This document shows, one piece after another, positions 1 to 6,164 of a stretch of DNA of 7,716 nt. The translations under genes were made by a program, and so were the position numbers. The DNA is from an uncultured Propioniciclava sp. (GTDB taxonomy: Bacteria; Actinomycetota; Actinomycetes; Propionibacteriales; Propionibacteriaceae), in assembly GCA_937872005.1 (NCBI GenBank), contig CALMPQ010000395.1, positions 1 to 7,716 on the forward strand. Direction: 5' to 3'. A model generated the notes under the pieces. That model did not search any database and was not told where the DNA came from. It worked only from the letters and a program-made list of their open reading frames with translations. Positions within the stretch are counted from its first letter, which is position 1. Each line of letters begins with the position of its first letter.

Positions 1-20
1 CCACGCCCCCGCAGCGGCGG

Positions 21-1151
21 GTGCGCGTGCCCGGCTGGATCGCGCAACTCGGGCGCAGCGGTGTCCCCGAGGCCACGATGGGTTTCCTGTCGTTCATCTA
101 CACCCAGACGTTCCCCACCCAAACCGGCGAGCGCACCCCGATCGAGGCTCTCACCGAGTTCGGCCTGTGTTTCTTCGCGGGCATCACCGGCCGGTGGCCG
201 CGATTGGGCACCTTCGGGGTGGCAGCGATGATGCTGCTCGTGGTCCTGGCCACCGACCACGTGTCGGCCGCCATCTTCACCCTGTTCATCCCCATCGTGT
301 CGAACGGTGCCCATGGGCGCACCGTGCTGCGGGACATCGCCGCCCCCCTGTACCTGGTGCTGGCGATCGCCAAGACGCTGCCGATGAACGACTCGTTCGT
401 CGACCAGGCCCAGACCTTCGTGATCTGGACGGTGCTGGTCAGCCTCGCCTGGGCCACCGGGCGCACCATCAACCGGCTGCGCCGCGAGGGAGAGCTTCAG
501 GCCCGCATGCGGTCGCAGGCGCTGCGCAGCCAGCGGCGCAGCATCGCCCGGGACCTGCACGACACCGTCTCGTACGCGACCACAACGATGGTGATGCGCG
601 CCGAACAGATGAAACTCCGGGCCACCGACGACCCCGAGCTGCTCGCCGATCTGGACTTCATCATCGCCACCGGTCGGCGGTCGGTCCGCGACCTGCGCGG
701 GATGATGGAGACGCTGCGCCGCAACGACCCCGAGCTGGACCTCGAGGAGGACACCCCCTGGCGGCTCACCACGGTGCAGGACGTGATCCGTCAACGCCAG
801 GACGAGCTGGCGGCCCACGGGCTCACGCTGCAGGTGAGCACCTCGACCGATCTGGACGCCCTCCCCAGCTCCGTCCGCGAGACCCTGGCCAAGGTGGTCG
901 TCGAGGCGACGTCCAACATGGTCAAGCACGCGGGGCGTGGCCCGTGCCGGCTCCTGGTCGAGGTCAACGACGGCGTCCTCGAAGCCGTCTTCACCAACCC
1001 CCTGCGCCCGGGGGCCGCGGCACCCGAGTCGACGACCGGTCTGGGCATCATCGGCGCGAGCGAGCGCGTCAGCGCCGTGGGTGGCGAACTCGAGGCCACG
1101 GTGGCCTCCGGGACGTGGATCCTGCGCGTCCAGTTGCCCGTCGGAGAATAA
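21..1151 (+). CDS. Two-component sensor histidine kinase, HisKA_3 class, membrane-bound (5' end possibly outside window)
   Basis: Autophosphorylating kinase that would phosphorylate the response regulator encoded 7 nt downstream; the stimulus is unknown. From the GTG at 21 it is 376 aa. Residues about 46-147 hold four or five hydrophobic segments with almost no extracytoplasmic domain, as in DesK/LiaS-type intramembrane sensors. The H-box RSIARDLHDTVSY follows, with phospho-acceptor His180 next to Asp181. The dimerisation helices run to about 235. The HATPase region has an N-box-like EATSNMVKHAG (Glu295, Asn299) and a G-box TGLGIIGASERV (339-350). The usual D-box aspartate is replaced by VFTNPL (323-328), and the residue four after Asp181, often Gln or His in this class, is Tyr185. 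The frame is open to the left edge, with GTG codons at 21 and 27 and no clear Shine-Dalgarno, so the true start may lie further left. Family assignment is firm; the start is not. Confidence 0.88.
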   Translation: MRVPGWIAQLGRSGVPEATMGFLSFIYTQTFPTQTGERTPIEALTEFGLCFFAGITGRWPRLGTFGVAAMMLLVVLATDHVSAAIFTLFIPIVSNGAHGRTVLRDIAAPLYLVLAIAKTLPMNDSFVDQAQTFVIWTVLVSLAWATGRTINRLRREGELQARMRSQALRSQRRSIARDLHDTVSYATTTMVMRAEQMKLRATDDPELLADLDFIIATGRRSVRDLRGMMETLRRNDPELDLEEDTPWRLTTVQDVIRQRQDELAAHGLTLQVSTSTDLDALPSSVRETLAKVVVEATSNMVKHAGRGPCRLLVEVNDGVLEAVFTNPLRPGAAAPESTTGLGIIGASERVSAVGGELEATVASGTWILRVQLPVGE

Positions 1152-1158
1152 TGGGCCC

Positions 1159-1812
1159 ATGGCCGACCCCGTGACCGTTGCGATCGTCGATGACGATGCC
1201 ATCGTGCGCGCCGCCCTGGTGGCCTACCTGAACAGCGCCGAGGGGTTCGTGGTCCACCACGAACTCACCAACGGCGCCGAGGCGGTCACCGCCATCACGC
1301 GCGACCCGGTCGACGTCGTGGTGATGGATGTCCGCATGCCGAAGCTCGACGGCATCCAGGCCACCCAGGCGTTGCGCACCACCCTGCCCGACATCAAGAT
1401 CCTCGTGATCACCTCCTTCGACGAGGACGGGGCGGTCCGCGACGCCCTGCGCGCCGGGGCGAACGGGTTCCTGCTGAAGGACACGTCGCCCTCGGGCCTG
1501 GTCGACGCGATCCGCGCCGTGATGCAGGGCACCTCGGTCGTCTCGCCCGGCCCGATCACGAGCCTGCTGCTGAACGACGGGCGCAAGACGCGCCCCACAC
1601 CGGGCGTCGAGCTGGGCCTCAGTCCTCGGGAGCTCGAGATCCTGCGCCTGCTGTGCGCCGCGTACAGCAACACCGAGATCGCCGAGGAACTGTTCGTCTC
1701 CGAGTCCACGGTCAAGACGCACGTGTCGGCGATCATGACCAAGATGCGGGTGCCCTCACGGCTGAAGGCCGTCGTGCGGGCCTACGAGCTGGGGCTCGTC
1801 GAGCACTCCTGA
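1159..1812 (+). CDS. NarL/LuxR-family response regulator
   Basis: DNA-binding transcription factor of 217 aa, the expected partner of the preceding kinase. The receiver domain spans about 5-122, with the acidic pocket Asp11-Asp13, phospho-acceptor Asp57 in VVVMDVRMP, Thr85 and Lys107 (FLLKDTS). After a linker, residues 152-212 form a LuxR/GerE helix-turn-helix (LSPRELEILRLL, then SNTEIAEELFVSESTVKTHV as the recognition region). The length and all key residues are those of a complete family member. The ATG at 1159 is chosen because the conserved VAIVDDD strand begins seven residues later. The longer open frame back to 937 runs inside the kinase gene, and the ATG at 1151 is out of frame. A GGAG at 1143-1146 is 12 nt away, rather far for a ribosome binding site. 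The target genes are not evident; an adjacent transporter, common for such pairs, would be outside the window. Confidence 0.95.
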   Translation: MADPVTVAIVDDDAIVRAALVAYLNSAEGFVVHHELTNGAEAVTAITRDPVDVVVMDVRMPKLDGIQATQALRTTLPDIKILVITSFDEDGAVRDALRAGANGFLLKDTSPSGLVDAIRAVMQGTSVVSPGPITSLLLNDGRKTRPTPGVELGLSPRELEILRLLCAAYSNTEIAEELFVSESTVKTHVSAIMTKMRVPSRLKAVVRAYELGLVEHS

Positions 1813-1835
1813 CCCGTTCGGGGCAAGATGGGTCC

Positions 1836-2318
1836 ATGGACCTGCATCCCCACGTCGCACCGCTCGCCGCGCTGCTCGGCACCTGGCGGGGCACGGGTCG
1901 GGGCTCCTACCCGACCATCACGTCGTTCGACTACACCGAGGAATGGACGTTCACCCACACCGGCAAGCCGTTCATCGCGTTCGTCCAGCGGACGAGGTCA
2001 CCCGAGGGCCGGCCGATGCACACCGAGTCGGGCTACCTCCGCTGCGTGGGCGAGGGCGCCGTTGAGATCGTCGCAGCCCTGCCGACCGGCCACGTGGAAC
2101 GGGGGGCGGGGCGCGCCGACGTGGGCGAGGGCGTCCTGACCGTGCACACCGACGCCGCCGTGGACGGCACGCCGACCGCCAAGGAGGTGGCCCGGATCGT
2201 GCGCACGTTCCGGGTCGAGGGCGACACCTTGACCATCGACCTCGCCATGGCCGCGGTCGGTCAGGAGTTGGGCCACCACCTGGGCTCCCGACTCACGCGT
2301 GAAACAATGCCCGTGTGA
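1836..2318 (+). CDS. Nitrobindin-like heme-binding beta-barrel protein (FABP/THAP4 heme-binding family)
   Basis: Predicted 160-aa cytoplasmic beta-barrel of the nitrobindin family (formerly DUF1794). Characterised members bind ferric heme in a ten-stranded barrel, bind NO and isomerise peroxynitrite to nitrate. The signature LLGTWRGTGRGSYPTI is at 13-28, followed by the barrel strands FDYTEEWTF and GKPFIAFVQRT. The C-terminus VGQELGHHLGSRLTRE has a His pair at 147-148; the second aligns best, from memory of the family, with the proximal heme ligand (His155 in Mycobacterium tuberculosis Rv2717c). Length matches the family's 155-165 aa. No signal peptide or membrane segment is present. The ATG at 1836 is used because the family starts about a dozen residues before GTW; an out-of-frame ATG at 1828 is not. 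The gene starts 23 nt after the response regulator, and its TGA overlaps the next gene's GTG by 4 nt. Heme binding itself is inferred. Confidence 0.88.
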   Translation: MDLHPHVAPLAALLGTWRGTGRGSYPTITSFDYTEEWTFTHTGKPFIAFVQRTRSPEGRPMHTESGYLRCVGEGAVEIVAALPTGHVERGAGRADVGEGVLTVHTDAAVDGTPTAKEVARIVRTFRVEGDTLTIDLAMAAVGQELGHHLGSRLTRETMPV

Positions 2319-3205
2319 ACCCCGACCAGCCCGTGACCTTCGCCGAGGTGCTGACCGCGGCCATCCAGGCCCGCGGCCTGTCCCTGGAACGCATCCGTGC
2401 GCGCCTCGACGCGGCGGGCGTCCCGGTGAGCATCGCGACGCTCAGCTACTGGCAGTCCGGCCGCTCCCTGCCCACCCGGTCGCGGAGCTACCACACGCTC
2501 GTCGAGCTGGAGCAGATCCTCAACGTCGAGGCCGGCCACCTCACCCAGCACACGCACACCGCCGACGGTCGCACCCGCCGGGAGTTGTTCGAGTGGCAGA
2601 ACGTGATCCCCTCGCGCGAGCTGGCGACCCAGATCATCGACGACCTGGGCATCGACATGCAGGGCCAGCTGACCCGCGTCACCATGCACGACCTCCTCGA
2701 GGTCGACGCCGACCGCAACGAGTGCTCCCTCGAGGTCCGGGTGGTGTGGCGCTCCGAGCGGCAGGGGCTGCACCGCTGGGCGGTCGTCAACGAGCAGGAC
2801 ACCGATGAGATCGCCGCCCAGTCGATCGAGCCGCTGTTCGGCTGCGCGCTCGGTGAGGTGATCGAGGTGCCCGATCGCAAGCTGCTGGTCGCCGAGATGC
2901 TGGCGCCCCGGTCCATGCAGCGCGGGGAGTTGTTCACCTCCGAGTACCGCCTGACGTTCGGGCCCTCCACCCAGCCGTCGTTCCGGATGCTGCGCGCCGT
3001 GTCCGACCCGGTCAAGGCCCTGTCCCTGGCCGTGCGGTTCCACCCGTCGGCAGTGCCGACGACGGTGCGCGCGGGCGTCCAGCCCTCGCTGGAGGAGGAG
3101 GAGCCCGCCGACACCATTCCGGTGGCCCTCGCCCGCAACGAGGCCCAGTTCGTCTGGACCGACGCCAAGCCCGGCGTCTACTCACTCTTCTGGGACTGGG
3201 ACTGA
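2315..3205 (+). CDS. Helix-turn-helix regulator-like protein with uncharacterised C-terminal domain
   Basis: 296-aa protein. Residues about 8-75 resemble an XRE/Cro-type helix-turn-helix of an actinobacterial kind: FAEVLTAAIQARGLSLERI, a slightly extended turn LDAAGVPVSIATLSYWQSGR, then a helix VELEQILNVEAGHL. The remaining 220 residues match no domain I can name. They look beta-rich, with SLEVRVVWRSE, WAVVNEQD and YRLTFG strands, an acidic run Glu260-Glu263, and an aromatic tail YSLFWDWD at the extreme end. This could be a ligand-sensing domain, but that is inference. No membrane segment is visible. The GTG start at 2315 forms a GTGA overlap with the nitrobindin-like stop, favouring translational coupling, and the helix-turn-helix begins at once. 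Its own TGA at 3203-3205 overlaps a CTG proposed as the next start. It may regulate its own operon; no operator was recognised. Confidence 0.78.
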   Translation: MNPDQPVTFAEVLTAAIQARGLSLERIRARLDAAGVPVSIATLSYWQSGRSLPTRSRSYHTLVELEQILNVEAGHLTQHTHTADGRTRRELFEWQNVIPSRELATQIIDDLGIDMQGQLTRVTMHDLLEVDADRNECSLEVRVVWRSERQGLHRWAVVNEQDTDEIAAQSIEPLFGCALGEVIEVPDRKLLVAEMLAPRSMQRGELFTSEYRLTFGPSTQPSFRMLRAVSDPVKALSLAVRFHPSAVPTTVRAGVQPSLEEEEPADTIPVALARNEAQFVWTDAKPGVYSLFWDWD

Positions 3206-3936
3206 CCGCCGCGGCCGACCGCGTCGACGACCTGTTCGCCGGTGAACCCAGCGGCTTCGTCGCCGCGCGTGACGCCTTGGCCAAGACGCTGCGCGCCGCC
3301 GGCGACAAGGACGGCGCCGCGCGCGTCAAGGCGCTGCGGCGGCCGAGCGTGGCCGCGTGGTACGTGAACGTCGCGGCCCGGGCCTCCCTGGTGTCGCTGC
3401 GTGAGTGGTTGGCCCTGGGCGCGTCCCTGCGCGAGGCGCAGGCGGCCCTCGACATGGCCCGCGTGCGCACGCTGGGTGCCGGGCGTGCGGCGCTGGAGAA
3501 CCGCGTCGTACGCGACCTGTCGGCGCACCTGACCACGCTCGGCGTTGCGGTGAGCGCCCCCGCCTTGGAAGAGGTGCGCGGCACCCTGCGCGCCGCCCTC
3601 GCCGACGCGGCCACCGCTGAGGTCGTCGCGTCCGGACGCCTCGAGCGCGCGTTGTCCTACGGCGGCTTCGGCGAGGTGGACCTCTCCGCCGCGCTGGCCG
3701 CCATGACGGCGGCTGAGCCCGAGCCGGTGGCTGAGCCCGTCGAAGCCCCCGACCCCGCGCTGATCGCGGCGGTGGACGACGCGCGCGAGCGACGCGCGTC
3801 CGCCGAGGAGGCACTCGCGCGTGCGGAGGCCGCGCTCGCCGTCGCGCAACGGGAGCTGCGGGAGGCGAAGGCGGCGCTGACCTCCGCCGAGAAGGACCTG
3901 ACGACCGCCGAGAAGAACCTGGAGGATGCCCGATGA
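3202..3936 (+). CDS. Hypothetical protein with conserved N-terminal region and C-terminal coiled coil; probable CTG start
   Basis: Function unknown. From the CTG at 3202 it is 244 aa. The N-terminus reads DRVDDLFAGEPSGFVAARD, then VKALRRPSVAAWYVN (about 43-56). This resembles a conserved start in a family of actinobacterial hypothetical proteins (recognised from memory). The middle is Ala- and Leu-rich helix. Residues about 170-185 are an acidic Pro-rich linker (EPEPVAEPVEAPDP), and 186-244 are a highly charged coiled coil rich in Ala, Glu, Arg and Lys. No ATG, GTG or TTG lies in frame upstream of TTG 3277, at least back to 2881, and starting at 3277 would remove the first 25 residues of the conserved region. 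CTG 3202 makes a CTGA overlap with the upstream stop, matching the GTGA and ATGA junctions on either side. If CTG is not used, the gene is 3277-3936 (219 aa). Its stop overlaps the next start by 4 nt. The coding frame is well supported; start and role are uncertain. Confidence 0.75.
   Translation: MTAAADRVDDLFAGEPSGFVAARDALAKTLRAAGDKDGAARVKALRRPSVAAWYVNVAARASLVSLREWLALGASLREAQAALDMARVRTLGAGRAALENRVVRDLSAHLTTLGVAVSAPALEEVRGTLRAALADAATAEVVASGRLERALSYGGFGEVDLSAALAAMTAAEPEPVAEPVEAPDPALIAAVDDARERRASAEEALARAEAALAVAQRELREAKAALTSAEKDLTTAEKNLEDAR
3884..3921 (+). repeat. Two-copy 21-bp direct repeat within the coiled-coil coding end
   Basis: The 17-bp string CCGCCGAGAAGGACCTG at 3884-3900 recurs at 3905-3921 with one mismatch (A for the second G of GG), at a 21-bp period. 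It encodes two heptads, SAEKDLT and TAEKNLE, at the protein's C-terminus. The seven-codon period fits a coiled-coil heptad duplicated in tandem. The second copy runs directly into the GGAGG ribosome binding site of the next gene. Confidence 0.75.
3921..3925 (+). promoter_or_regulatory. Strong ribosome binding site for the GGT-like gene
   Basis: GGAGG ends 7 nt before the ATG at 3933, inside the last codons of the coiled-coil gene. It is the only textbook-strength Shine-Dalgarno before a start in this window. Together with the ATGA overlap it fixes the start of the downstream enzyme. Confidence 0.85.
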
Positions 3937-5501
3937 CCCGACCGTCCGTGTACGCCCGCCGCGGGGTGGTCTGCACCTCGCACCCCCTCGCCGCCTCGGC
4001 CGGCCTGCGCATCCTGCAGGCCAGCGGAAACGCCGTGGACGCCGCGATCGCCACGGCCGCCTGCCTGCCGGTGCTGGAGCCGTGCTCGAACGGTCTGGGG
4101 TCCGACGCATTCGCCCTCATCTGGGACGGCAGCCGCCTGCACGGGCTCAACGGCTCCGGCCGCTCCCCCGCCGCGGCGTCGGCGTCCACGCTGCGTGACC
4201 GCGGGCTCACCGAGGTGCCGGCCCTGGGCTGGGACGCCGTGACCGTCCCCGGCATGGTCCGCGCCTGGGCCGACACGCACGAGCGGTTCGGACGCCTGCC
4301 CTTCGCCGAGGTCCTCGCCCCGGCGATCGAGTACGCCGAGTTGGGCGCCCCGGTGCCGCCGATGGTGGCGTGGGGCTGGGGCCGCGGCGTCCGGGCGGTG
4401 GAGGAGCGACTCGCGCGCGAGCCCGACCCGAGCGCCGACGGTTTCCTGCCGCTGTTCGGCCCGGCGCCCGCGGTGGGTGAGGTGCGGGCGTTCCCCGAGA
4501 TGGCCGCCACGCTGCGCGCCATCGCCGACTCCCACGGCGAGGACTTCTACACCGGCAACCTCGCCCGGGCGATGGTCGCGTTCGCCGAGCGGACGGGCGG
4601 GCTGCTCACGGCGTCCGACCTCGCGGGGCACCGCAGCCAGTGGGTCGAGCCGATCCGGGCGCGCTACCGCGACCACGAGGTCTGGGAGATCCCGCCCAAC
4701 GGGCAGGGCATCGCGACGCTGATCGCGCTCAACGTCCTGGCCGGGCTGCCCGCCGAGCATGTCGCCGACTGGCACGTGCAGGTCGAGGCGATGAAGATGG
4801 CGCTGGCCGACACGCACGCGCTCGTCACCGACCCCGACGTGGTGTCGGTGCCGACGGCCGAGCTGCTGTCGGGGGCGCACGCCGACCGTCGCCGGGCCCT
4901 GATCGGTGATCGGGCTGTCGATCCCGTGGCCGTGGACCCCCGGGCGTCCGACACCGTCTACCTGTGCGCCACCGACGACGACGGGATGATGGTGAGCTTC
5001 ATCCAGTCGAACTTCGCCGGGTTCGGCTCGCACGTGGTGGTGCCCGGCACGGGCATCTCGCTGCAGAACCGCGGCTCGGGCTTCTCGCTGGTCCCGGGGC
5101 ACCCCAATGAGCTGGCCGGGGGCAAGAGGCCGTTCCACACGATCATCCCCGGGTTCCTGACGCGCGGCGGCGAAGCCGTCGGACCATTCGGGGTCATGGG
5201 CGGCCACATGCAGGCCCAGGGGCACCTGCAGGTCGCCCTGCGCACCATCGACGAACGCCTCGACCCCCAGGCCGCACTGGGCGCCCCCCGCTGGTTCTGG
5301 GACGCCGCGACCGGGAAGCTGGTCGTCGAGGACACCGCCGACGACGCGGTCGTCGCGGGGCTGCGCGGCCGGGGTCACGACGTGGTCGTCGCCGACCACC
5401 CGGCCACGTTCGGTCGTGGCCAGGCCATCTGGCGCCTCCCGCAGGGCGGGTACGCGGCCGGGAGCGAGCCGCGGGCCGACGGCGTCCCGATGGCGTGGTA
5501 G
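3933..5501 (+). CDS. Gamma-glutamyltransferase-family Ntn hydrolase, YwrD-like
   Basis: 522-aa proenzyme of the GGT family. Members self-cleave before a Thr, which then acts as nucleophile to transfer or hydrolyse gamma-glutamyl groups (for example from glutathione); relatives include cephalosporin acylases. The N-terminal block SHPLAASAGLRILQASGNAVDAAIA is at 16-40. Predicted cleavage is before Thr341 in ASDTVYLCATDDDG, giving roughly 340-aa and 182-aa subunits. Oxyanion glycines would be Gly423-Gly424 in GVMGGHMQAQG. There is no signal peptide, so it is likely cytoplasmic, unlike the periplasmic E. coli Ggt. The segment matching E. coli NNQMDDFS reads QNRGSGFS (378-385), so the acidic residue that holds the substrate alpha-amino group is missing. 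With GHMQAQGH this marks the YwrD-like branch, whose physiological substrate is poorly known. Start ATG 3933 has GGAGG 7 nt upstream and a 4-nt overlap with the previous stop. It is the last gene of the run. Confidence 0.92.
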   Translation: MTRPSVYARRGVVCTSHPLAASAGLRILQASGNAVDAAIATAACLPVLEPCSNGLGSDAFALIWDGSRLHGLNGSGRSPAAASASTLRDRGLTEVPALGWDAVTVPGMVRAWADTHERFGRLPFAEVLAPAIEYAELGAPVPPMVAWGWGRGVRAVEERLAREPDPSADGFLPLFGPAPAVGEVRAFPEMAATLRAIADSHGEDFYTGNLARAMVAFAERTGGLLTASDLAGHRSQWVEPIRARYRDHEVWEIPPNGQGIATLIALNVLAGLPAEHVADWHVQVEAMKMALADTHALVTDPDVVSVPTAELLSGAHADRRRALIGDRAVDPVAVDPRASDTVYLCATDDDGMMVSFIQSNFAGFGSHVVVPGTGISLQNRGSGFSLVPGHPNELAGGKRPFHTIIPGFLTRGGEAVGPFGVMGGHMQAQGHLQVALRTIDERLDPQAALGAPRWFWDAATGKLVVEDTADDAVVAGLRGRGHDVVVADHPATFGRGQAIWRLPQGGYAAGSEPRADGVPMAW

Positions 5502-5505
5502 CCGC

Positions 5506-6159
5506 TCAGTCGGTGAGGAGCAGCGCGCGGAGTTGGTCAACGGTGTCGACCACCCCGATCGAGGGCAGGGCCCGCATCGCGTCGGGCAGGCCGGCGCCCC
5601 AGGTAACGCCGATGCCGGCCATGCCGGCGGCGTCCGCGGCACCGAGGTCGACGACCGCGTCGCCGATGTAGACGCAGTCGGCCGGGTTCGCCCCGATGCG
5701 CTCGGCGGCGAGCAGCAGCGGCGCGGGGTGGGGCTTGTGGTGCTCGCTGTCCTCCATGGCGACCAACAGCGGCAGGTGCGCGTGCAGGCCCAGCGCGGTG
5801 GCCAGGGACTCTGCGCTGGCGCGACGGCGCGAGGTGGCGATCCCCATCCGGGCCCCGGCGGCGGCCAGGTCGACCAGCAGCTCGTCGATGCCGGGGTACA
5901 CCACGAGGTGCTCGGCCACGTGGTCGGTCTGCCACGCGGAGTAGGCGTCGACCAACTCCGGGGCCCGATCGGCACCCACGAGCTCGGTGAACATGTCGGG
6001 CAGCGTGCGGCCGATCCACGAGCGGATGGTCGCGTCGTCGGCCGCCTCGAGCCCGAACCGCTCGATGGTGTGGCGGTAGGAGGCCAGGATCAACGGGATC
6101 GTGTTGCCCAAGGTGCCGTCGAAGTCGAAGAGGATGGTCGACCAACGCAGGTTCGTCAC
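5506..6159 (-). CDS. HAD-superfamily phosphatase, phosphoglycolate phosphatase/PpaX-like
   Basis: 217-aa hydrolase of the haloacid dehalogenase superfamily, subclass I, probably acting on a small phosphate ester; the substrate cannot be read from sequence. All four motifs are present: motif I FDFDGTL (nucleophile Asp12, acid/base Asp14), motif II Ser110 in GIATS, motif III Lys142 in HHKPHP, and motif IV GDAVVD (Asp167, Asp171). Residues about 18-85 form a helical C1 cap. The pattern DGTLGNTIPLILASY and the length fit Gph/PpaX-type enzymes. The GTG at 6159 is preferred because AGGG at 6171-6168 lies 8 nt before it and motif I follows closely. An in-frame GTG at 6168 would add three residues and overlap the DUF2332 stop by 4 nt. 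The gene follows DUF2332 in the same direction, likely as an operon, and ends 4 bp from the convergent GGT-like gene. Confidence 0.88.
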   Translation of the reverse strand: MTNLRWSTILFDFDGTLGNTIPLILASYRHTIERFGLEAADDATIRSWIGRTLPDMFTELVGADRAPELVDAYSAWQTDHVAEHLVVYPGIDELLVDLAAAGARMGIATSRRRASAESLATALGLHAHLPLLVAMEDSEHHKPHPAPLLLAAERIGANPADCVYIGDAVVDLGAADAAGMAGIGVTWGAGLPDAMRALPSIGVVDTVDQLRALLLTD

Positions 6160-6164
6160 CCGGA

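Noticed and set aside
937..1158. Upstream extension of the response regulator within the kinase gene
   Set aside because: The extra 74 residues are Ser/Pro/Arg-rich shadow of the kinase frame, and the receiver domain starts right after ATG 1159.
1828..2139. Out-of-frame ATG frame at 1828 (103 codons)
   Set aside because: Arg/Ser/Pro-rich shadow of the nitrobindin-like gene, with no motif.
3091..3103. GGAGGAGGAGGAG run as a ribosome binding site
   Set aside because: It encodes the Glu run of the regulator, and no suitable start codon follows at a useful distance.
5505..5516. CTCA-GTCGG-TGAG hairpin between convergent genes as a terminator
   Set aside because: Only a 4-bp stem and no T-run, inside the end of the HAD gene; too weak to call.
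3657..5975. 772-codon open frame on the minus strand opposite the GGT-like gene
   Set aside because: It is a high-GC shadow frame: Pro/Arg/Ser- or Gly/His/Asp-rich with no domain, while the opposite strand encodes a clear GGT with catalytic residues.
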